A stretch of 11,889 nt of DNA from Pseudomonadota bacterium (GCA_021811005.1 JAJZPY010000066.1:1-11889), one strand, 5' to 3'. Positions 1 through 6,554 are shown, counted from the stretch's first letter. Numbers and translations: made by a program. The notes: generated from the sequence alone by a model not told the origin.

Positions 1-548
1 GTCAGGGTCGGATCGTCCACGGCAAACCCGCCTCTCAGCCACACGACGATGTCTTCACCGAACCCCGGCGTGGCGCTGAACAGGTTGGTGATCACTGTGG
101 CGCCCCAGTAGGACATCTGCCCCCACGGCAACAGGTAACCCATGAAAGCAGTGGCCATCATCAGCAGTAGCAGAAGTTGTCCGGTCCACCAGAGCAGTTC
201 CCGTGGCCGTCGATAGGACCCGTAGTAAAGGGTTCTGGCCATATGGGTATAAATCACGATGAAAAATGCGGAGGCCCCTGTGGAGTGAAGGTAGCGGATG
301 AGCCAGCCGTAATTGACTTCGCGCATGATGTGCTGGATCGAATCGAAAGCCAGGTTGGAATCCGCTTTGTAATGCATGGCCAGAAACACACCGGTAACGA
401 GCTGGATCAACAGCACAAAGCCCGCAAGGAACCCGAAGCCCCACCAGTAACTCAGGTTCCTCGGGGTCGGGTAATCCGTCAGCTCATGTTTTACAAAGGC
501 GCTTAACGGGAATCTCTGGTCAATCCAGGCGACAATTTTTTTGCTCAT
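1..548 (-). CDS. petB: Cytochrome b of the cytochrome bc1 complex (partial, C-terminus off window)
   Basis: Membrane cytochrome b of ubiquinol:cytochrome c oxidoreductase, which oxidises quinol and passes electrons to the Rieske centre and to two b haems. About 182 N-terminal residues are present and the gene runs off the left edge. Helix B shows H88 and H102, 14 residues apart as expected for the low- and high-potential haem ligands (context YLHSTGAS and YTHMART). An amphipathic N-terminus with [10 protein letters not shown] precedes helix A, and [16 protein letters not shown] (helix C and Qo-site region) follows. The start ATG at 548-546 shares its A with the TGA stop of the Rieske gene (TGATG), so the two are translationally coupled; the upstream GGGAAAG is a weak ribosome site. 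Cytochrome c1 (petC) would be expected beyond the edge. Family assignment is very secure. Confidence 0.96.
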   Translation of the reverse strand, partial: MSKKIVAWIDQRFPLSAFVKHELTDYPTPRNLSYWWGFGFLAGFVLLIQLVTGVFLAMHYKADSNLAFDSIQHIMREVNYGWLIRYLHSTGASAFFIVIYTHMARTLYYGSYRRPRELLWWTGQLLLLLMMATAFMGYLLPWGQMSYWGATVITNLFSATPGFGEDIVVWLRGGFAVDDPTL

Positions 549-1081
549 CACGCTTTCCCAATGACAATTTTTTCATCAGACACGAAGTGATAGGGCGGCA
601 GGATCAGGTTTTTGGGTGCAGGGCCGGTGATGATCCGACCGCTGTTGTCATAGACGCTGCCGTGGCAGGGGCAAAACCACCCGGTGGTTGTTTTGTTGGG
701 AACGCAACCCAGGTGCGTGCAGATGCCAACCACGATCAGCCATTCGGGATGCTGGATGCGTTTGCTGTCCGGTTCGGGATCTTTGCCGCCTTTCGAAGAC
801 TTCATTTCAGAAATCATCTCGGGTGTTCGGTGCAGGATGAAAACTGGCTTCCCCTGCCAGGCCACGGTTTTTTCCTGGCCTGTGCCGATTTTTGATATGT
901 CGATTTCGACAGTGGCCTTGTCGAGAACGTCTGACGACGGGCTCATGCTTTTGACAAAGGGCACGCAGGCCGCTATTGCTCCGGCTCCGGCAACGCTGGC
1001 GGTCAAAGCCCCCAGGAAGTCGCGCCTTGATTCATCAGGGATTTCAGTCGTGTTTTGGCACATGGCAACTCGGTCTGTCAT
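548..1081 (-). CDS. petA: Rieske iron-sulfur subunit of the cytochrome bc1 complex
   Basis: The [2Fe-2S] subunit that takes the first electron from quinol at the Qo site and delivers it to cytochrome c1. Both Rieske cluster motifs are present, CTHLGC and CPCHGS, giving the two Cys and two His ligands and the disulfide pair. They are followed by the Pro-loop region [15 protein letters not shown]. The N-terminus has a twin-arginine signal-anchor ([11 protein letters not shown]) followed by a hydrophobic Ala-rich helix, so the head lies in the periplasm while the helix stays in the membrane. Length is 177 residues, normal for a bacterial bc1 Rieske protein. I chose ATG 1081; an in-frame ATG at 1063, still upstream of the twin-Arg motif, is equally possible, and neither has a strong ribosome site. 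First gene of the pet operon, overlapping petB by one base. Regulation is probably through the FNR-type box at 1164-1177. Confidence 0.95.
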   Translation of the reverse strand: MTDRVAMCQNTTEIPDESRRDFLGALTASVAGAGAIAACVPFVKSMSPSSDVLDKATVEIDISKIGTGQEKTVAWQGKPVFILHRTPEMISEMKSSKGGKDPEPDSKRIQHPEWLIVVGICTHLGCVPNKTTTGWFCPCHGSVYDNSGRIITGPAPKNLILPPYHFVSDEKIVIGKA

Positions 1082-1101
1082 CAAAAAAGATTGTCTTTAT
1101 T

Positions 1102-1125
1102 CACAGAGTCAAGATGTTCTCTGTG
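1102..1125 (-). other. Inverted repeat / predicted 5'-leader hairpin of petA
   Basis: CACAGAG at 1102-1108 and CTCTGTG at 1119-1125 form a perfect 7-bp stem with a 10-base loop. If the petA transcript starts near 1128, as the -10 at 1135-1140 suggests, this stem-loop sits almost at the 5' end of the mRNA, where such structures are known to protect transcripts from degradation. A DNA-level operator is the alternative reading. Confidence 0.4.
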
Positions 1126-1134
1126 CGTTGCAGC

Positions 1135-1177
1135 ATGATATCGGGCGGCAAAATCCTGCTTATTTGATAAATATCAA
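1135..1177 (-). promoter_or_regulatory. pet operon promoter with a consensus FNR/Dnr box
   Basis: TTGATAAATATCAA at 1164-1177 matches the FNR/ANR/Dnr consensus TTGAT-N4-ATCAA at every specified base, and the palindrome extends one base further each side. On the minus strand a -10-like TATCAT (5 of 6 to TATAAT) lies at 1140-1135, 23 bp from the box. This places the box centre near -42.5 for a start at about 1128, one base from the usual class II position. No convincing -35 hexamer accompanies it, as expected for an activator-dependent promoter. The start site is inferred from geometry only. Confidence 0.7.
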
Positions 1178-1245
1178 ACTGCGCCAATGTAAAAGGAAAA
1201 AAGATGTACAAATGTATTACGGAAGCCACAGGGGGCCCGTTTGAT

Positions 1246-1278
1246 AAAAAGGCCGGACAGCGTCTGCCGTTCGGCCTT
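1246..1278 (-). terminator. Rho-independent terminator after ahpF / katG remnant
   Basis: Read on the minus strand, AAGGCCG at 1278-1272 pairs perfectly with CGGCCTT at 1255-1249, and an inner GGCAG/CTGTC helix (one G-U pair) extends the stem. The T run at 1250-1246 follows directly. This would end the ahpCF transcript before the pet promoter. Confidence 0.72.
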
Positions 1279-1336
1279 CAAGGTCCTGGGGGAGGGGTGG
1301 CCGGCTCGCCTTGCAGGGGCCGGCTGAGGGTTGCCT

Positions 1337-1396
1337 TCAGACCAGATCGAAGCGGTCGGCGTTCATGACCTTGGTCCAGGTGGCCACGAAATCCTT
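1337..1396 (-). pseudogene. katG: Remnant of catalase-peroxidase (katG), last 20 codons only
   Basis: The minus strand here encodes KDFVATWTKVMNADRFDLV followed by a TGA stop at 1339-1337. This closely matches the conserved C-terminal end of bifunctional catalase-peroxidases as I remember it (…DFVAAWxKVMNxDRFDL). The similarity fades just upstream (REHAIKTCA) and an in-frame TAA is met within about nine codons, so no more of the roughly 720-residue gene is present. The remnant lies in a different frame from ahpF, which is itself complete, and between ahpF and the terminator at 1246-1278. The likely history is an ahpC-ahpF-katG arrangement in which all but the katG tail was deleted. It has no start and should not make a functional product. 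Recognised from memory of the family, without alignment. Confidence 0.72.
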
Positions 1397-1418
1397 CGCG
1401 CAGGTTTTTATGGCATGT

Positions 1419-2984
1419 TCACGTTATCGATGTGCCCGAACGAATCAGGTAATCGAAGGCGGACAGGCTGGCTTTGGACCCTTCACCCATGGCAATGATG
1501 ATTTGCTTGTAGGGGACTGTCGTGCAGTCACCGGCGGCGAAGACGCCGGGCACTGAAGTTTCCCCCCGGGCGTTCACTTCGATTTCGCCAAAACGGGACA
1601 GGTTTATCGTGCCCCTGAGCCAGTCCGTGTTGGGCAGCAGGCCGATCTGGATGAATACGCCTTCCAGTGCCAGGGTTTTGGGCTGGCCGGTTGCGCGGTC
1701 GGTGTAGGTCAGGCCGCTGACCTTTCCTTCGGCCCCGTTTACTTCGGTGGTCTGGGCGCTCGTGATGACCGTGACGTTGGGGAGACTGTGCAGTTTTTTC
1801 TGCAGCACGGCGTCCGCACGCAGGGCATCGGCGAACTCCAGCAGGGTGACATGACCCACGATGCCGGCCAGATCAATGGCGGCTTCCACGCCGGAGTTGC
1901 CACCGCCCACCACGGCCACGCGTTTGCCTTTGAACAGCGGCCCGTCGCAGTGTGGACAGTAGGCCACGCCTTTGCCCCGGTATTCCTGTTCGCCCGGCAC
2001 GTTGAGTTCGCGCCAGCGGGCTCCCGTGGAAATGATGACGGTCTTTGACTTGAGCGTGGCCCCGTTCTTCAGACGAATCTCATGGTCATTTCCGCCATGG
2101 CCCGGAACCAGTGCCTCGGCTTGCTGCAGGTTCATGATGTCCACGTCATATTCCTTGACGTGCTCCTCAAGGGCGCGCCCGAGCTTGGGTCCGTCGGTGT
2201 GGGGCACCGAGATGAGGTTTTCGATGGCCAGGGTATCCATCACCTGGCCGCCAAAGCGTTCGGCCAGCAGGCCGGTACGGATGCCCTTGCGCGCGGCATA
2301 AACGGCTGCTGCAGCCCCGGCCGGGCCGCCGCCCACCACCAGCACGTCGAAAGAGACTTTGCCGGAAAGCTTGCCGGCCTCGCGTTCGGCCGCCCCGGTG
2401 TCCACTTTGGCCAGGATTGCTTCCAGCGTCATGCGGCCGTCATCGAACGGTTCACCGTTCAGCCACACGCTGGGAACCGCCATGATCTGTCGTGCCTCGA
2501 CTTCTGCCTGGTTGAGGGCGCCGTCGATCATCACATGGCGGACATTGGGGTTTAAGGCCGCCATGGTGTTGAGTGCCTGCACCACGTCCGGACAATTGTG
2601 GCAGGTCAGCGAGACGTAAGTTTCGAAGCGGTATTCGCCGGCCAGTGACTTGATCTGCCCGATCTGCGCTTCGCTGATCTTAGGTGCATAACCGCTGGCT
2701 TGCAGCAAGGCCAGGATCAGGGAGGTGAATTCGTGCCCCATGGGCAGGCCGGCAAAGGCGATGCGGGCAGGCTCGCCCTTTTTCCCGATGGTGAAAGACG
2801 GACGCCGGCTGTCGGCCCCTTGCTCTGAGAGGGAGACCTTGCCGGAGAGGCTGGCGATGTCTTCCAGCAGGGCACGCATTTCGCCCGATTTTGCCCCGTC
2901 ATCGAGCGAAGCGACCAGCTCGATGGGGTCCACCAGCTTTTCCAGGTACGTCTTGAGTTGGGCTTTGATGCCGGCATCGAGCAT
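1419..2984 (-). CDS. ahpF: Alkyl hydroperoxide reductase subunit F (NADH:peroxiredoxin reductase)
   Basis: Cytosolic flavoprotein disulfide reductase that moves electrons from NADH through FAD and two disulfide centres to AhpC. The full 521 residues match the usual AhpF length. An N-terminal tandem thioredoxin-fold domain carries the redox pair TCHNC (C128, C131). A linker follows, then the FAD-binding VGGGPAG at about 217-223, the thioredoxin-reductase-type active site CPHC (C343, C346), the NADH-binding VGGGNSG at about 359-365, and the C-terminal FAD motif [13 protein letters not shown]. The ATG at 2984 is preceded by AAGGAG at good spacing. It lies 51 bp after ahpC, with a strong hairpin in the gap, and probably shares the ahpC promoter. 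The C-terminus is intact, so loss of the downstream katG gene did not damage it. Confidence 0.97.
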   Translation of the reverse strand: MLDAGIKAQLKTYLEKLVDPIELVASLDDGAKSGEMRALLEDIASLSGKVSLSEQGADSRRPSFTIGKKGEPARIAFAGLPMGHEFTSLILALLQASGYAPKISEAQIGQIKSLAGEYRFETYVSLTCHNCPDVVQALNTMAALNPNVRHVMIDGALNQAEVEARQIMAVPSVWLNGEPFDDGRMTLEAILAKVDTGAAEREAGKLSGKVSFDVLVVGGGPAGAAAAVYAARKGIRTGLLAERFGGQVMDTLAIENLISVPHTDGPKLGRALEEHVKEYDVDIMNLQQAEALVPGHGGNDHEIRLKNGATLKSKTVIISTGARWRELNVPGEQEYRGKGVAYCPHCDGPLFKGKRVAVVGGGNSGVEAAIDLAGIVGHVTLLEFADALRADAVLQKKLHSLPNVTVITSAQTTEVNGAEGKVSGLTYTDRATGQPKTLALEGVFIQIGLLPNTDWLRGTINLSRFGEIEVNARGETSVPGVFAAGDCTTVPYKQIIIAMGEGSKASLSAFDYLIRSGTSIT

Positions 2985-3006
2985 GGGGCTTCTCCTTGCT
3001 TGGGGG

Positions 3007-3028
3007 CACCCGGGGCGAGCCCCGGGTG
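3007..3028 (-). other. Strong hairpin between ahpC and ahpF
   Basis: CACCCGGGGC at 3007-3016 and GCCCCGGGTG at 3019-3028 are perfect reverse complements, giving a very stable GC-rich stem of 9-10 bp with a minimal loop. There is no T run, so it is not a classical terminator. It sits just after the ahpC stop and upstream of the ahpF ribosome site. This suits a role in protecting ahpC mRNA 3' ends or lowering ahpF output. Confidence 0.6.
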
Positions 3029-3035
3029 TGCGACT

Positions 3036-3602
3036 TCAGATCTTGCCGACCAGGTCGAGCGACGGGGTCAACGTGGATTCGCCTTCCTTCCACTTGGCCG
3101 GACACACTTCGTTCGGATGGGAGGCCACGTACTGGGCCGCTTTCAGCTTGCGCAGGGTCTCTTTCACATCCCGGGCGATGGCGTTGTCATGCACTTCGAG
3201 GGTCTTGATGACGCCTTCCGGATTGATGATGAAGGTGCCGCGCAGCGCCAGCCCTTCCTCGGGGATGTGAACGCCGAACGCGTTGGTCAGCGCGTGGGTG
3301 GGGTCGCCCACCAGGGGGAACTTGGCCTTGCCCACGGCGGCGGAAGTTTCGTGCCACACCTTGTGGGAAAAGTGGGTGTCGGTGGTCACGATATACACTT
3401 CGGCACCGGCTTTCTGGAACTCGGCATAGTGGTCGGCAGCATCTTCCACTTCCGTCGGGCAATTGAAGGTGAAGGCGGCCGGCATGAAAATCAGGACCGA
3501 CCATTTGCCATGCAGGTCTTTCTCGGTCACTTCAATGAATTTGCCGTTGTGGAAAGCCTGGGACTTGAACGGTTGAACTGCGGTGTTGATGAGGGATTGC
3601 AT
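3036..3602 (-). CDS. ahpC: Alkyl hydroperoxide reductase subunit C (2-Cys peroxiredoxin)
   Basis: Typical 2-Cys peroxiredoxin that reduces H2O2, organic peroxides and probably peroxynitrite in the cytosol and is recycled by AhpF. Length is 188 residues, as usual. The peroxidatic cysteine C48 lies in PAAFTFNCPTE, with the catalytic Pro/Thr surroundings conserved. The resolving cysteine C167 lies in NEVCPAKW near the C-terminus, which ends in the characteristic SLDLVGKI. The Asn before the peroxidatic Cys, in place of Val in E. coli, is to my knowledge normal in the Pseudomonas-type AhpC. The ATG at 3602 has an AGGAG ribosome site. First gene of ahpCF, with its own promoter at 3661-3690 and an OxyR-like site directly upstream. 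Besides housekeeping peroxide defence, peroxynitrite removal would fit a nitrate-respiring neighbourhood (inference). Confidence 0.97.
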   Translation of the reverse strand: MQSLINTAVQPFKSQAFHNGKFIEVTEKDLHGKWSVLIFMPAAFTFNCPTEVEDAADHYAEFQKAGAEVYIVTTDTHFSHKVWHETSAAVGKAKFPLVGDPTHALTNAFGVHIPEEGLALRGTFIINPEGVIKTLEVHDNAIARDVKETLRKLKAAQYVASHPNEVCPAKWKEGESTLTPSLDLVGKI

Positions 3603-3660
3603 CGAATTTTCTCCTGGGTTGATGGCTGGAATCGGGGTTGAAAAGTCATGCCATGGCTGA

Positions 3661-3726
3661 ACTATAGGCAGTCCTTTTTGATACGTCCAATTGATTGATT
3701 TGATATGTTCGATATTTTTTAACTAT
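3661..3726 (-). promoter_or_regulatory. ahpC promoter with OxyR-type binding site
   Basis: On the minus strand TTGGAC (3690-3685) and TATAGT (3666-3661) are separated by 18 bp, a good sigma70-type promoter starting near 3654. Directly upstream, ATAGTTAAAAAATAT at 3726-3712 matches the E. coli OxyR half-motif ATAG-N-T-N3-A-N-CTAT at 9 of 10 specified bases. After a 7-bp gap, 3704-3690 matches at 6 of 10. Two such halves spaced by 7 bp and abutting the -35 are the known layout of OxyR-activated ahpC and katG promoters. No oxyR gene lies in this window. Confidence 0.68.
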
Positions 3727-3804
3727 CAAAGAGGTTCGGGCCGGCGTCCCGGGATTTCGTTTTCATACCGCCAGTGAAGGGGGGGCAGCGAAGAGCGGAG
3801 CGTT

Positions 3805-4500
3805 CTAGAGTCCTATTTTTCGAAGCTGCTCCGGATTGAGCAGGGTGATGTTGCGTCCCTGCACTTCGATCAGGCCGCTTTCGGAGAGGTCGTGCAGCAT
3901 CCGGGAAAAGGTTTCCGCGGAAATGTTGAGTCTTGAAGCGATCACCGCTTTGCCGGCAGGCAGCCGGATAGTGGCCTGGCTCTTTTCGTTTTCGTGCAGG
4001 TCCTGCGAAAGCAGGAAACCGATCAGCCGCTGGGTGGCCGTGTCGAGAGAGTAGGCCGCCACGTCATGGATGAGGCCGTGCAGCCGGATACTCAGGCCCG
4101 CGAGCATTTTGAGCGCAAAAGACCTGTTGTGGGTGATCTCTTCGAACACAGCCGACTTGGAAACGTGCAGCAGCAGGCTGTCCACCAGGGTCTGGGCATA
4201 AACGGGATAGGGCCGTTCCAGAAACATCACGGCTTCGCCGAAAGTTTGCCCCGCGGCAATGATTTCCACGATTTTCTCGGCACCCGTGTGGGACAGGAAC
4301 GTGAGCTTGAGCTGGCCCTGCACCACCAGATAGAAGCCGTTGGCGGGGTCGCCCTTCTGGAAAAGGATGGTGCCTTTGGGGGCATGGATTTCCCTGCAGG
4401 CACGGGCCATCCGCTCGATTTCGTCCGCGGACAGTTCGCGGAACATGGGCGAGCGTGCCAGGATGTCGCGCATCCTTGAAGGAGGTGGGTTGCCGTTCAC
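3805..4500 (-). CDS. Crp/Fnr-family transcriptional regulator, Dnr-like (no Fe-S cysteines)
   Basis: A 231-residue dimeric regulator with an N-terminal cyclic-nucleotide-type beta-roll (about 15-120: LFQKGDPANGFYLVVQGQLKL, then GQTFGEAVMF), a long dimerisation helix (about 125-150) and a winged helix-turn-helix (about 180-220). The recognition helix SAETFSRML has E196, S199 and R200, in the same spacing as the E-x-x-S-R trio by which FNR reads TTGAT. There is only one cysteine (C35), so FNR's oxygen-sensing [4Fe-4S] cluster cannot form. That combination is typical of Dnr/NnrR regulators responding to NO or nitrogen oxides; haem binding cannot be judged from sequence. The GTG at 4500 is 9 nt after the previous stop and has a poor ribosome site; ATG 4473 is an alternative. 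Last gene of the hemerythrin operon, hence probably autoregulated through the box at 6571-6584. Confidence 0.85.
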   Translation of the reverse strand: MNGNPPPSRMRDILARSPMFRELSADEIERMARACREIHAPKGTILFQKGDPANGFYLVVQGQLKLTFLSHTGAEKIVEIIAAGQTFGEAVMFLERPYPVYAQTLVDSLLLHVSKSAVFEEITHNRSFALKMLAGLSIRLHGLIHDVAAYSLDTATQRLIGFLLSQDLHENEKSQATIRLPAGKAVIASRLNISAETFSRMLHDLSESGLIEVQGRNITLLNPEQLRKIGL

Positions 4501-4509
4501 ATGCGAAGA

Positions 4510-5811
4510 CTAATGGGCCTCGCGAATTCTGGCAACCCGGCGTACTTTCAGGAAAATGCGTGCCGCCTGCAGTACGTTGATTTCCAGCCAGAGCGCATGC
4601 GCCATCCACAACAGTCCGGCCACCCGGGAGAGCGCCGGAAGCCAGCAGGAGACCGCGAGCGCGGCGAGCGCGACGGCCAGGAGCGCAAGCTGCCGGTCGG
4701 CATGGAAGCGGGCGTGGATGTCGCGCACGTTGGGGACGATGCCCAGACCGGGGTAGGCGCTTTGCAGATGAAACCAGGTCAGAAACGGCACGATTTTGTA
4801 GAGCATGCCCTGGATCACGCACAGGATGAATCCTGGCAGGGCAAGCACTCCCAGCATCAGCAGCCAGGGCTCAGGCAGGCCATCTCCCATCACTTCCGCC
4901 AGCAGGGCGATGCCGACGGAAAGCATGAGCAGGCCGAGCCCCAGGCGCCAGAACTGCAGCGTGGTGTCAGGCACTTTGCGCCGCCGCCGGGACAGCAACT
5001 GCCAGGTGACGGTTGCAAACCAAAGGTAGCCCGCGTCCAGGCCCAGGCTGGCCGCCAGCGACAGCGCTTTTCCGGTGGAACCGGGAAGAAACTCCCCCAG
5101 CGTTTTTCCGGCAAGCAGCAGAAGCAGAGTGGGAATGAGCCGGGATGTCATGCGCGCCGGGTAGGGGGCCGTGAGCTGGAACATGGGAATGAGCTGGTAG
5201 GCCAGCCCCGCGATCAGCAGGGTCGTCCAGCCGCCCAGTCCCCACAGCGGATGCAGGGAGGAGAGCGGCACGTAGGGAATGGTCAAACCGCTGCTGCGCG
5301 CAGCAGCCAGCACCAGGCCCAATGACACGGTCACGATCAGGGCCGCGAGTGCTGCCCGCATGCCCTGGATGGAAGCGCCGCCACCCCGGATTTTCCGCAA
5401 GGTGCTGGCGAGCCACAGGCCGAAACAGCCGAAGGCCGTGCCCAGGAAAATGAGCGCGAGGTGGAAAAACAGCGCTTGTCCGCTCAGGAAAGCGAGCGCC
5501 AGGCCGAGGGTTCCGGCCACGAGGGGGGCATGCACCAGCCAGGCCATCCGTCCCGGATGCGAGAGCGGAACGCCGCCCAACACTGGCAGCAGCTGCAGCA
5601 GGGCGCCGCACATCACCATGGAGGAAAAACCCAGCGTGAGCAGGTGGGCGGCCGCCAGCGCTGCGGCGCTGTGACGATGGACCATCAGATCCGGGCCTTC
5701 CACCAGCAGCAGCGTTGCGGCGGCCAACAGGAAGAGCGGAGCCGTGAGGAAAAACCGGAACGGCACCGAGATCGGGGGCGCTTGCTGAAAGGAGAGTCCG
5801 ATGGGGAGCAT
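4510..5811 (-). CDS. Polytopic membrane protein resembling NnrS / haem-copper oxidase subunit I
   Basis: A 433-residue integral membrane protein with about 11 hydrophobic segments (starting near 18, 49, 90, 112, 150, 186, 224, 248, 287, 315 and 372) and no signal peptide. Conserved-looking intramembrane residues include H56 in AHLLTLGFSSMVMCGALLQ, H186 in LHPLWGLGGWTTLLIAG, and a FLTWFHLQ segment near 345-350. His-containing helices of the form H-x4-GF and HPL-x-GLGGW recall NnrS and the haem-binding helices of cbb3/NOR-type subunit I, but the full set of oxidase ligands is not evident, so I do not call it an oxidase. NnrS proteins are haem-copper membrane proteins linked to NO stress tolerance. 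It sits 18 bp after the DUF2249 gene and 9 bp before the regulator. ATG 5811 has no clear ribosome site. The substrate and any redox role are unknown. Confidence 0.6.
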   Translation of the reverse strand: MLPIGLSFQQAPPISVPFRFFLTAPLFLLAAATLLLVEGPDLMVHRHSAAALAAAHLLTLGFSSMVMCGALLQLLPVLGGVPLSHPGRMAWLVHAPLVAGTLGLALAFLSGQALFFHLALIFLGTAFGCFGLWLASTLRKIRGGGASIQGMRAALAALIVTVSLGLVLAAARSSGLTIPYVPLSSLHPLWGLGGWTTLLIAGLAYQLIPMFQLTAPYPARMTSRLIPTLLLLLAGKTLGEFLPGSTGKALSLAASLGLDAGYLWFATVTWQLLSRRRRKVPDTTLQFWRLGLGLLMLSVGIALLAEVMGDGLPEPWLLMLGVLALPGFILCVIQGMLYKIVPFLTWFHLQSAYPGLGIVPNVRDIHARFHADRQLALLAVALAALAVSCWLPALSRVAGLLWMAHALWLEINVLQAARIFLKVRRVARIREAH

Positions 5812-5829
5812 GGTGGGCGCGCCGCCGCT

Positions 5830-6063
5830 TCAATTGTCCGGAGAGGAACGCCAGATCAGGATTTCGAAAGCCCCTTCGTCCGTGAAATGCGTTTCGTAGC
5901 GGAAGCCTTCGCGTTGCAGGATCGGGTAGAGCGGATGGGGTTCGCGGTGGTGGATCATGCGGATGCGTTGCCCGTTCTCCAGCACGCAAAGCGCTTCCAG
6001 CACCTTTTCGAGCGGTTCGGGCGGTTCCAGTTCCCGCACGTCCAGAAGGATATCCATGACCAT
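5830..6063 (-). CDS. DUF2249-domain small protein
   Basis: A 77-residue soluble protein that is essentially one DUF2249 domain: opening LDVRELEPPEPLEKVLEAL, then LENGQRIRMIHHREPHPLYPILQREGF, and a C-terminal beta strand (FEILIWR). The fold resembles TusA/SirA-like alpha-beta proteins. The two His in IHHREPHPLYP are family hallmarks, but no biochemical activity is established that I know of. DUF2249 proteins often occur beside hemerythrin-like genes and in denitrification loci, as here. The start ATG at 6063 shares a base with the hemerythrin stop (TGATG), implying coupled translation and perhaps joint function; ATG 6057 is an alternative start. Confidence 0.8.
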   Translation of the reverse strand: MVMDILLDVRELEPPEPLEKVLEALCVLENGQRIRMIHHREPHPLYPILQREGFRYETHFTDEGAFEILIWRSSPDN

Positions 6064-6509
6064 CAGGCCGATGCTTCCAGTGCCTGCATTTTCTCGAGGA
6101 GGCGATCGGCCTGGTCCGCCAAAGCTTGCCCAGCCAGGCGATAGAGCACGTTTTCCTCTTTCAGGTTATGTTGTTGCATCAGCGTCAGGAGTGTTTCGGC
6201 CTCCCCCAGGAACTGCTCGGCGTTGTGGGATGCGAGCGCGTGCTCCAGGCGCGACAGCAAGCGTCTCATCTGGCTGTGTTCGCTGCGCATGACTTCGGTC
6301 GGTCCTCCCACAAGCCCCGTCGCTTGCTCGAATGCCGGAAACAGCACCTCTTCCTCACGCTTGAAATGCTGCTCTGTTTCAGTTCGGAACTCGCCATACA
6401 AAGGGGCTGCCTGTTCCCACCGGGCTTCGGCGACGGCGCATTCCGCTTCTGCAAACAAGTTGTCGCACTGGTAATGCTCTGCTGAAAGGTATTGGCTGAT
6501 GCGGCTCAT
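6063..6509 (-). CDS. Hemerythrin-like (HHE cation-binding) domain protein
   Basis: A 148-residue all-helical cytosolic protein predicted to hold a non-haem di-iron site. Candidate ligands are H12 (AEHYQCD), H48 and E52 (EQHFKREE), H78 (SEHSQM), and H114 with E118 (QQHNLKEEN), in the order and spacing of the hemerythrin/HHE family. Such domains bind O2 or NO, or help repair iron-sulfur clusters after nitrosative stress (compare YtfE/RIC), though this protein lacks the N-terminal cysteine domain of YtfE. I chose ATG 6509 because GGAGGA lies 7-12 bases upstream; the same frame stays open further upstream across the promoter region, but nothing there resembles this family. First gene of a four-gene operon (hemerythrin, DUF2249, membrane protein, regulator), divergent from narK1. 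Confidence 0.85.
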   Translation of the reverse strand: MSRISQYLSAEHYQCDNLFAEAECAVAEARWEQAAPLYGEFRTETEQHFKREEEVLFPAFEQATGLVGGPTEVMRSEHSQMRRLLSRLEHALASHNAEQFLGEAETLLTLMQQHNLKEENVLYRLAGQALADQADRLLEKMQALEASA

Positions 6510-6535
6510 GGAAGCAATCCTCCGGAGAACGTATT

Positions 6536-6554
6536 CGCTTTCATTCTGAAAGCG
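6536..6554. repeat. Perfect inverted repeat over the hemerythrin-operon -10/start region
   Basis: CGCTTTCA at 6536-6543 and TGAAAGCG at 6547-6554 are perfect 8-bp arms around a 3-bp centre. The repeat covers the predicted minus-strand -10 (6548-6543) and start (about 6536) of the hemerythrin operon. It could be a repressor operator or, if transcription begins further upstream, a leader hairpin. Confidence 0.5.

Noticed and set aside
1299..1325. Direct repeat GGCCGGCT at 1299-1306 and 1318-1325, also able to pair as GCCGGC arms
   Set aside because: Short, GC-rich and without a T run or matching partner; likely chance or debris of the katG deletion. The real terminator is the one at 1246-1278.
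3036..3602. Asn instead of Val before the AhpC peroxidatic cysteine as an odd active site
   Set aside because: From memory, Pseudomonas-type AhpC proteins carry the same AFTFNCPTE sequence, so this is a normal subtype.
3675..3727. Several TTGAT/ATCAA half-sites in the ahpC promoter region that might form an FNR box
   Set aside because: No pair has the required 4-bp spacing and inverted orientation; the region is better explained by an OxyR-type site on AT-rich DNA.
3727..3804. Possible terminator after the regulator gene
   Set aside because: Only a 4-bp GC stem near 3740-3755 without a T run; nothing convincing is visible, so read-through toward ahpC cannot be excluded.
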